A stretch of DNA of 64,000 nt from JACXTP01 sp963827905 (GTDB lineage: Archaea; Thermoplasmatota; Thermoplasmata; Methanomassiliicoccales; UBA472), in NCBI GenBank assembly GCA_963827905.1, contig CAWHCB010000008.1:62001-126000 (forward strand). The letters are read 5' to 3'. Positions within the stretch are counted from its first letter, which is position 1. Each line of letters starts with the position of its first letter. The notes beneath the pieces are model-generated. The model saw only the letters and a list, made by a program, of their open reading frames with translations. It did not search any database and was not told the DNA's origin. Of the stretch, positions 57,891-64,000 are shown in pieces. A program made the translations under genes and the position numbers.

Positions 57891-58853
57891 TCAAGGCAGA
57901 ACGATGGTCCCCACGATCCTCAACTTCCCACCCTCGAGCTGGGTTAGGACGGCTTTGGACCCTGGTGGGAAGACCAGTTCCTTTTCCAGGACCAATTTGA
58001 GCATGGGTGACTTCCAGTCCGAACCGTTCTCGACCGACTCTACACGGGAGGGCTGGTACTGCATCCAATGGCCCACATGTAAGACCATGCCCTCCTTCAG
58101 GGGGGTGGGCCAATATTTGATGAGCGTGGCGGAGACGGTAAGTTCCCTCATGCATCGAATTTCCTTGTCGTTGGTCAGAACGGACCCTCGGTCCAGTTCG
58201 TCTGACTCGATGTTCTTGAGAGCCAGCCCGACCCGGTCACCTAGGTCCGAGACCTCATAATCATCGTCATGTTTTTGAATAGAACGGACCTGAGCCTGTT
58301 TCTTGCCTGGCAGCACGTTGAGGACGTCATGGCGTCTTACAGTTCCCTTGGCCACATAACCGAGGACTACAGTGCCCACGCCTTTGACGTTGAAATGGTG
58401 GTCCACCGGGACCGACCCTGACGACGAAGCGCCCTCGGCAGACTCCGCTTTTGCGGCAAGGTCCAGCAGCATCTCTCGGATCTTTATCGGATCGGCATCG
58501 ATGAACTCGAAACCATCCAAAGAGGTGTCCTTGATCAACGGCAGGATGCGGTCTGGGGTGAGGTAGTTGCTGAGGACGAACCACCCTTTCCTAATGCCAA
58601 GGCAGTGCATCATCAATATGCTCTCCCCCAACTGCGCGTTTAACTCGTTCACCACCACCAAGGCGGATTCGGCCATGGAACAGGCATAGAACAATGGAGC
58701 TAGGCGCTCAGGGTATTTCGTAGGCTCGATGAGACTTACGGTGTCCTGCCCTTTCTTCATGTCGTAGAGCGTGATATCGGATGCCGTGCCCTTCTTCCCC
58801 AGGGCCTTGGCGTAATCATTGGGGGCCAAAACCACCACGTTCATATTGCCCAT
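57891..58853 (-). CDS. SelB-like translation factor with lost GTPase motifs (aSelBL-like)
   Basis: 320 residues with an EF-Tu-type layout. The N-terminal domain keeps the fold order (VVVLAPNDYAKALGKKGT, YACSMAESALVVVNELNAQLGE) but the GxxxxGK loop, DxxG and NKxD are all absent. Domains 2 and 3 are clear (VDHHFNVKGVGTVVLGYVAKG, VSATLIKYWPTPLKEG). This matches the archaeal SelB-like family described by Atkinson and colleagues, which does not bind GTP by the usual motifs. Role unknown. GTTAAAAATGG about 29 bases upstream supports a leaderless ATG at 58853. Confidence 0.75.
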   Translation of the reverse strand: MGNMNVVVLAPNDYAKALGKKGTASDITLYDMKKGQDTVSLIEPTKYPERLAPLFYACSMAESALVVVNELNAQLGESILMMHCLGIRKGWFVLSNYLTPDRILPLIKDTSLDGFEFIDADPIKIREMLLDLAAKAESAEGASSSGSVPVDHHFNVKGVGTVVLGYVAKGTVRRHDVLNVLPGKKQAQVRSIQKHDDDYEVSDLGDRVGLALKNIESDELDRGSVLTNDKEIRCMRELTVSATLIKYWPTPLKEGMVLHVGHWMQYQPSRVESVENGSDWKSPMLKLVLEKELVFPPGSKAVLTQLEGGKLRIVGTIVLP

Positions 58854-58959
58854 GGCTCGGCGAGCATCGAACCCATTTTTAACCTTTTGCCGGCAAAGGT
58901 CCTGGTCGGGATCGGGCGGCAAACAATTTATATCCATATCTTGTTATTTTTTAACCAGG

Positions 58960-60426
58960 GTGAGTCAGCTGCAAAACGGCAATGACGATTCAGGTGACCT
59001 GAAGGATAAGATGGACCGTCTTCGCTTCCAATTGGGGCAGATGCAGCGGACCGCATACGAACTGCAAGTCCCCTTGGTGGTGGTCTTCGAAAGCCTGGAC
59101 GTGTGGGGGATGGCCGATGGAGTAAACCGTTTTGTGAGATGCCTTGACCCGAGGGGATGCGATGTGCATTTCACGATGGCCCCTACCCTGACTGAGAAGG
59201 AGCAACCGTTCATATGCCGTTTCTTCAACAGCATGCCGGCCCGGGGACGGGTGGCGGTGTTCGACCAAAGCTGGTATTTCTGGCTCGTCTACGACTATTA
59301 TCGGTCCGGCGATAAGAAGAGGGCCAAGAAGCGGATGGAGGAGATCCGCATGTTGGAACGGCAACATGTGCGTCAGGGGTGGGTCATCCTCAAGTTCTTC
59401 CTGGAGGTCAAGAAGAAGGAACTTCGCCGTCGTTGGGAGCAGGACCCTAAGGAGCCTTGTCGAGGCGAATTCCGAATGGCCGGTGATGAGTTCATCAAGG
59501 ACTATGAGGATGTATTGGAGCTTTGGAAAGAGGTCCTTCGGGAGAACGACATCCAATGCGCACCCTGGCATTGGGTCAGGGCCGATGATGAGGAGTTGGG
59601 GTCCATGGAGGTCATGGAAAAGGTCGTGATGGAGATGGAACCGATCCTTCAAGGATCGATGGGGGCCTGTCGGGCCGGACTGGAGACCAAAGCGCTACCT
59701 CCCATCCCCCCCACCGATGTGCTCGCCCAGGCCGACCTGTCCTCCCATATGCCGCTCGAAACGTACAAAGAGAGGCTGAACCTACTGCAGAAGAGATTGG
59801 ACCGGGCCCAATGCGATTGCTTCAAGAAACGAATACCCACCATAATCGTTTTCGAAGGGTGGGACGCGGCCGGGAAAGGGGGGAACATACTCCGTCTCAC
59901 AGGCCCTTTGAATCCTAGAGGTTACAAGGTCATACCGGTGGCTGCCCCCTCGCAAGAGGAGATCCGACATCATCACCTTTGGCGTTTCTACCGTAACTTC
60001 CCCCTTGATGGACGCATCGCCATCTTCGATCGGAGCTGGTACGGACGCGTCCTGGTGGAGAGGGTGGAGGGTCTCGCATCCTCCGAGGAGTGGAATTGGG
60101 CATACGAGGAGATTTCGGAGATGGAACGTATGCTCACTGACCATGGTTGCAACCTGATCAAGTTCTGGTTGCACATCGACAAGGAGGAGCAGGGGAGAAG
60201 GTTCAAGGAAAGGGAGTCGAGCGAGAGCAAGAGTTGGAAATTGACCCCTGAGGACATCCGGAACCGGGAGAAATGGGACACGTATGTTCCCGCCATTGAG
60301 GAGATGATCGCCCGGACCAGCACCAAGGAGGCACCCTGGCACGTTGTCCCTTCAAACGATAAAAGGTTCGCTCGCACGTTCGTGCTTGACAAGGTGGTGC
60401 AGGCCATGGAGAAGGGGGCGAAATGA
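58960..60426 (+). CDS. Tandem PPK2 polyphosphate:nucleotide phosphotransferase
   Basis: 488 residues with two PPK2 domains. The C-terminal copy is complete: Walker A FEGWDAAGKGGN, FDRSWYGRVLVERVEG, lid RFKERE. The N-terminal copy keeps FDQSWYF and the fold but its Walker A reads FESLDVWGMADG without lysine. Two-domain PPK2 enzymes usually phosphorylate AMP to ADP using polyphosphate. A GTG at 58960 lies about 27 bases after TTTATATCC, so leaderless; ATG 59011 after AAGGAT is an alternative. Confidence 0.88.
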   Translation: MSQLQNGNDDSGDLKDKMDRLRFQLGQMQRTAYELQVPLVVVFESLDVWGMADGVNRFVRCLDPRGCDVHFTMAPTLTEKEQPFICRFFNSMPARGRVAVFDQSWYFWLVYDYYRSGDKKRAKKRMEEIRMLERQHVRQGWVILKFFLEVKKKELRRRWEQDPKEPCRGEFRMAGDEFIKDYEDVLELWKEVLRENDIQCAPWHWVRADDEELGSMEVMEKVVMEMEPILQGSMGACRAGLETKALPPIPPTDVLAQADLSSHMPLETYKERLNLLQKRLDRAQCDCFKKRIPTIIVFEGWDAAGKGGNILRLTGPLNPRGYKVIPVAAPSQEEIRHHHLWRFYRNFPLDGRIAIFDRSWYGRVLVERVEGLASSEEWNWAYEEISEMERMLTDHGCNLIKFWLHIDKEEQGRRFKERESSESKSWKLTPEDIRNREKWDTYVPAIEEMIARTSTKEAPWHVVPSNDKRFARTFVLDKVVQAMEKGAK

Positions 60427-60482
60427 GCCTTCAGGAGCTTCATGGCTAGATAAAGGTTAAAGGATAAGAGGGCTATCGGTGG

Positions 60483-61913
60483 ATGAGTGTAAACACCATG
60501 GGAAATGGATTCAAGGGTTTTGGCCTTGACCCGTTAATATTGAAGGCCATCGACCGCATGGGGTTCGTTGACCCGACCCCGGTCCAAGAACAGACCTTGC
60601 CTATCCTGCTGGATGGCAAGGACGTCACTGCCCAGGCCCAGACCGGAACTGGAAAGACGGCAGCTTTCGGGCTCCCACTACTGCAAAGATTGACGAGAGG
60701 GCGCAAGCCCTATGCCCTGATCCTTGTCCCCACCAGAGAGTTGGGCGTCCAGGTCGCGGAGGAACTGAAGAACCTGGCATATTTCATGGATGATGTGCGC
60801 GTCCTTCCAGTCTACGGGGGCAGGAGCATTGACGAACAGATATCCCAGCTCAAACGTGGAGTGGACATCGTGGTCGGGACACCTGGGCGTCTGATCGACC
60901 ACTTACAGCGCAAGACCTTGGACCTCGGTGAGATCGAATATCTGGTCCTTGATGAGGCGGACCGAATGCTGGACATGGGTTTCATCGAGGATATCGAGTA
61001 CATACTCGCCAAGGTACCCAAGGTCCGACAGACCATGCTCTTTTCGGCCACCATACCCGATGGTGTTCGTGAGATCGCCGCCAAGCATATGAACGACCCG
61101 ATCAAAATCACGGTGAGCGAACAGGACCTCGTCCTCCCCACCACCAGGCAGATCTACTTCAACATCGAGCGCAAGAACAAGATCTGGGCATTGTGCCGAG
61201 TGCTGGACAAGTACCAGCCTAAGGCCATCGTGTTCGCCCAGACCAAGATGATGGTGGACATCATCGAGAAACGCTTGCTCAGCTACGGATATCCTGCCGC
61301 CTCCATCCATGGCGACATGACCCAATCCCGTCGGGAGAAGGTGATCAAGGACTTCCGCTCCGGCAAGGTCATGATACTTATCGCGACCGATGTGGCCGCT
61401 CGAGGTCTGGACATCGAGGGCGTCACCCATGTCATCAACTACGATATCCCGGAGGACCCGGAGGTGTACGTGCACCGCATCGGCAGGACCGGCCGGGCGG
61501 GCAAGGAGGGCATCGCCATCACCTTCATCACGGCCACCGAGATGTACCTGCTGCGTAAGATCAAGGAATATGGTGTGGTTGATGTCGAAGAGGAGCAGGT
61601 CCCGGAGACGGGAAGGAAGGACATCGTCCGACGCATCACCGATTACACCGATGTGGCGGACATATTCGGCATGGTGCGCATGCGGATCGATGTGGGAGAG
61701 GTTGACGGTCTGCGCAAGGTCGACCTGATGGACTTCCTCTCCAACCAACTGCGCCTTGGGGACATGGACATCGGCTCAATACTGATAGAGAAGGAGCACT
61801 CCATATTCGAGGTCCATAAGGAGGCCGCTGTGAAAGTGGTGAACGGGCTGAAGAAGACCACCCTCAAGGGAAAGAAGCCAAAGCTGGACATCGTCCCGGT
61901 GGATAAATACTGA
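60483..61913 (+). CDS. DEAD-box RNA helicase
   Basis: 476 residues with all core motifs: Q region FKGFGLDPLILKAIDRMGF, I AQTGTGKT, Ia PTRELG, Ib TPGRL, II DEAD, III SAT, IV-V ATDVAARGLDI and VI HRIGRTGRAG. The 110-residue C-terminus is acidic then basic (KKTTLKGKKPKLD) and may guide RNA binding. Typical role is mRNA or ribosome remodelling, often in cold. AGATAAAGG about 30 bases upstream suggests leaderless start at 60483. Ends in a strong terminator. Confidence 0.95.
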   Translation: MSVNTMGNGFKGFGLDPLILKAIDRMGFVDPTPVQEQTLPILLDGKDVTAQAQTGTGKTAAFGLPLLQRLTRGRKPYALILVPTRELGVQVAEELKNLAYFMDDVRVLPVYGGRSIDEQISQLKRGVDIVVGTPGRLIDHLQRKTLDLGEIEYLVLDEADRMLDMGFIEDIEYILAKVPKVRQTMLFSATIPDGVREIAAKHMNDPIKITVSEQDLVLPTTRQIYFNIERKNKIWALCRVLDKYQPKAIVFAQTKMMVDIIEKRLLSYGYPAASIHGDMTQSRREKVIKDFRSGKVMILIATDVAARGLDIEGVTHVINYDIPEDPEVYVHRIGRTGRAGKEGIAITFITATEMYLLRKIKEYGVVDVEEEQVPETGRKDIVRRITDYTDVADIFGMVRMRIDVGEVDGLRKVDLMDFLSNQLRLGDMDIGSILIEKEHSIFEVHKEAAVKVVNGLKKTTLKGKKPKLDIVPVDKY

Positions 61914-61947
61914 CGGGGCCGAGGAGGCTCCGTTACAACGTTTTTTT
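61913..61947 (+). terminator. Terminator after the DEAD-box gene
   Basis: ACGGGGCC and GGCTCCGT pair over eight positions (one G-T) around GAGGA, followed seven bases later by a run of seven T, right at the stop of the convergent permease gene. Confidence 0.7.
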
Positions 61948-63236
61948 CACTTCTTCCACAAGTTACCACCGAGCATGCCCCGCAGCGCGAACCTCTTCTT
62001 TTCGGCGGACCTCACCCTTCCCGTGAGCAGGATGTCCCGCTTGAACAGCCAGACCGCCAGCAGCATCGTCGCCGTGGCGAAGATGGCGCAGTAGACTATG
62101 CCCGCGATCACCAGCCCGTAGTAGCCGAGGGTGATGTTGCTTATCGCGAACATGGGAGCGGAGAAGGGGATGGCGAAAACCAACGCCTGGACCGGACCGG
62201 GAAGGCTGGCGAAATCACTGAAGAGGCTGATGAACATCGGGATCAGGGCCAGCATGGTGATGGGCAGCGTCATGGATTGGGCCGCCTTGTAGTTCTTCGT
62301 GAATATCCCCAGTATCATGCACAAGGCCAGGCCGCATAGCAAGGCAAGGAATAGGGATATCCCGATCAGGACGTAGTCCTCTATGCCGAGTGCCAGTCCG
62401 TATTTCTCCAGATCGATCTCGGATGTACCGGCCAGCGACGAGTAGTAGTAACCTAGACCGACCATGTAGATCATCGACACGATGAGACCCACGACCGCCG
62501 CCCCGGCGAGCTTCCCCAGAACGATCCAGGTACGTTTGACAGGTAGCGTCAACAGGGTCTCCAGGGTCTTGTTCTCCTTCTCGTTGCCCATCGACGAGAT
62601 GACCATGCTCCCGGCCATGATGATGACCAACATCACGATGAGGGGGACGATGAACTGACCCTGGGATAGCACGGCGTCCAATTGGTAGGGGGTCACGCCC
62701 TCGACCTCCTTGTCATTGAGGAAAGTGGTGCTGGACGTGACCATGGGTTCCAGGACCAAGGTCGCGTTCGAGGTGTAGTTGGACACGATCATGGCATAGG
62801 AGATATCCGTGGACAATGTGTCCAGCGCCCCGCTCACCTTACCGCTGTCCAATGAAGAGGACAGTCCGGTCCCCTTCATGTGGTAGAACACTTGGACCCA
62901 GCCCGGGCTTCCGTCCAAAAGGTTGCTGGTGAAATTGGAAGGGATATAGATCAGGGCGTCTCCGGCCTCGCCATCCAGAAGCATTGCCTTGCCCTCGACC
63001 AGGTCTGTTCCGTTGTAGACAATGGTCGTGGAGGCATTGAGCGAGACCCGGGCAAAGTCCCCGATAGCCCCGTCATCATCGATGATAAGCCCTATCTGCG
63101 CCTTCTCCTCCATCTCCTCCTCAAGACCACCGAAGGCGCTGCCTAGCATCGCGAAGACGATGGCCATGATGATTATCGGGACGAGGGTGGCCGGTGTGAG
63201 GAGCTCTCTCACCTCTTTCCAGAAGATCCTGACCAA
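61947..63236 (-). CDS. ABC-2 permease, NatB-like
   Basis: 429 residues. One N-terminal helix (LVPIIIMAIVFAMLGSAFGG), a large outer domain (residues 40-210), then five to six helices containing GNEKENKTLETLLTLPVKRTWIVLGK, the usual cytosolic coupling site. This resembles NatB and YhaP-type exporters. Works with the ATPase gene seven bases upstream. Confidence 0.87.
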   Translation of the reverse strand: MVRIFWKEVRELLTPATLVPIIIMAIVFAMLGSAFGGLEEEMEEKAQIGLIIDDDGAIGDFARVSLNASTTIVYNGTDLVEGKAMLLDGEAGDALIYIPSNFTSNLLDGSPGWVQVFYHMKGTGLSSSLDSGKVSGALDTLSTDISYAMIVSNYTSNATLVLEPMVTSSTTFLNDKEVEGVTPYQLDAVLSQGQFIVPLIVMLVIIMAGSMVISSMGNEKENKTLETLLTLPVKRTWIVLGKLAGAAVVGLIVSMIYMVGLGYYYSSLAGTSEIDLEKYGLALGIEDYVLIGISLFLALLCGLALCMILGIFTKNYKAAQSMTLPITMLALIPMFISLFSDFASLPGPVQALVFAIPFSAPMFAISNITLGYYGLVIAGIVYCAIFATATMLLAVWLFKRDILLTGRVRSAEKKRFALRGMLGGNLWKK

Positions 63237-63242
63237 GACCGC

Positions 63243-63959
63243 TCACTTGACCACCTCCACGAAGACCTCCTCGATGTTCGAGGCCCCATACTTCTCCTTA
63301 AGTTCCTTGGGCCGACCGCTCTCCACTATCCTGCCGTCGTTGATGAGGGCGATGCGGTCGCACATCAGCTCCACCTCGAGCATGTTATGGGATGACAGCA
63401 GCACCGTGGTGCCTTGCTGGGTCTGGGCCCTTACCACCCTACGTATCTCCTGCGCGTTCAGGACGTCCAGTCCGGACGTGAGCTCGTCCAGGATGGCCAA
63501 TTTCGGTTCTATCATGAGCGCCCGGGCCACCAACAGTCTTCTGGTCATACCCTTGCTGTATGTCTCGACCCGGTCGTCGATGCGCTCCTTGAGATTGGCT
63601 ATCTGCAGTCCTCTCTCCAGCAATTGCTCCGGGTCCTTTTCCGGGGTGAAGAATCCAGATATGAACTCCAAGTAGCGACGCCCGGTCATGTTCTTGTAGG
63701 CGCCCGCGTCCTCAGGCAGATAGCTGATCATCTTCCGCACCGCAGGAGCCTCGTCCTTGAGGTCACGCCCGAAGATGGTCACACTGCCGCCAGATATCTC
63801 CAGCAAAGTTGCCAGCACTCGGAGCGTGGTGGTCTTGCCCGCACCGTTGGGACCGATCAGACCGAACACCTCGCCCACTTCTACCTCGAAGCTGACCCCC
63901 TTGACCGCATGGAAGTGACCATAGTCCTTGGTGAGCCCGCTGACCGTGATAGCCGCCAT
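63243..63959 (-). CDS. ABC transporter ATPase, NatA-like
   Basis: 238 residues. Walker A GPNGAGKTT, signature ETYSKGMTRRLLVAR, Walker B LAILDELTSGLDV (E-L in place of the usual E-P), switch LLSSHNM. Pairs with the permease that follows. The ATG at 63959 follows GGTG; a GTG nine bases before it is in frame. Upstream sequence to the window edge holds no further gene. Confidence 0.9.
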   Translation of the reverse strand: MAAITVSGLTKDYGHFHAVKGVSFEVEVGEVFGLIGPNGAGKTTTLRVLATLLEISGGSVTIFGRDLKDEAPAVRKMISYLPEDAGAYKNMTGRRYLEFISGFFTPEKDPEQLLERGLQIANLKERIDDRVETYSKGMTRRLLVARALMIEPKLAILDELTSGLDVLNAQEIRRVVRAQTQQGTTVLLSSHNMLEVELMCDRIALINDGRIVESGRPKELKEKYGASNIEEVFVEVVK

Positions 63960-64000
63960 CTTTCGCACCCTGCCCTACCTAATTGGTCAGGCACTGGCAT

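Noticed and set aside
57841..58155. Upstream in-frame extension of the second QueG-like gene
   Set aside because: About 105 extra residues overlap the SelB-like gene, show no conservation, and are rich in histidine, arginine and glycine as expected of an out-of-frame shadow.
1..64000. CRISPR arrays, insertion sequences, integrases and rRNA genes
   Set aside because: No regularly spaced repeats, transposase or integrase motifs, or rRNA sequence were found on either strand.

Overview
The window looks like a chromosome segment of a moderately high-GC euryarchaeon, most likely in the Thermoplasmata and perhaps near Methanomassiliicoccales; that placement is inferred from gene content only. Archaeal marks are: TATA boxes about 25-30 bases before start codons with short or absent leaders, an intron in a tRNA-Cys anticodon loop, a non-discriminating-type GluRS, a SelB-like factor that lost its GTPase motifs, ThpR, archaeal-type riboflavin reductase, class III pilin signal peptides and a homocitrate synthase of the AksA kind. 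No insertion sequence, CRISPR array or prophage was seen. Coding density is very high and no gene-free stretch exceeds about 300 bases.

A striking property is base-level: about 27 of some 60 genes, including essential ones (cysS, glyS, pyrD, nifS, feoB), are broken by one or more single-base shifts, often beside short homopolymers, while both halves keep full family conservation. This reads as sequencing or assembly indels rather than decay. Broken genes are therefore listed as single features spanning all fragments, with the approximate shift position, and any fusion or overlap must be read with this in mind.

Layout. 1-8.5 kb: purA end, flavodoxin-ferredoxin protein, UbiD decarboxylase, gltX, LysE exporter, then dtxR-feoB iron uptake with an operator-like palindrome. 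8.6-13.2 kb: cysK-cysE-cysS-radical SAM operon and a nitroreductase. 13.3-19.6 kb: QueG-like reductase, tRNA-Cys, CDF and BASS transporters, a HEPN-like protein and two proteins of unknown function. 19.6-29.1 kb: AksA-like synthase, nifS-pyrD-pyrK operon divergent from a SufS-like gene, three pilin-like genes, biotin carboxylase, ThpR and an iron-sulfur flavoprotein.

29.2-35.7 kb carries the most interesting locus: a [NiFe] hydrogenase (large subunit, MvhG-like small subunit, maturation protease) whose partners are NfnA/NfnB-type flavoproteins and a tandem ferredoxin-MvhD-ferredoxin-MvhD protein. No HdrA/B/C is beside it. The parts suggest a soluble complex linking H2, NAD(P)H and ferredoxin or another low-potential carrier, possibly by flavin bifurcation. 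The small subunit appears fused to NfnB, but a one-base error in a seven-G run would restore two overlapping genes.

36-46.5 kb: small zinc-ribbon and ferredoxin genes, universal stress proteins, an amidohydrolase-usp-CBS-glyS operon, a CBS-HPF fusion likely to be a ribosome hibernation factor, and valS. 47-64 kb: tRNA-Gly, an atypical receiver-PAS-PAS-ATPase sensor, small orphans, a four-gene ABC exporter operon, rhodanese, riboflavin reductase, UbiA prenyltransferase, a second QueG-like protein, the SelB-like factor, a tandem PPK2, a DEAD-box helicase and a Nat-type ABC pair at the right edge.
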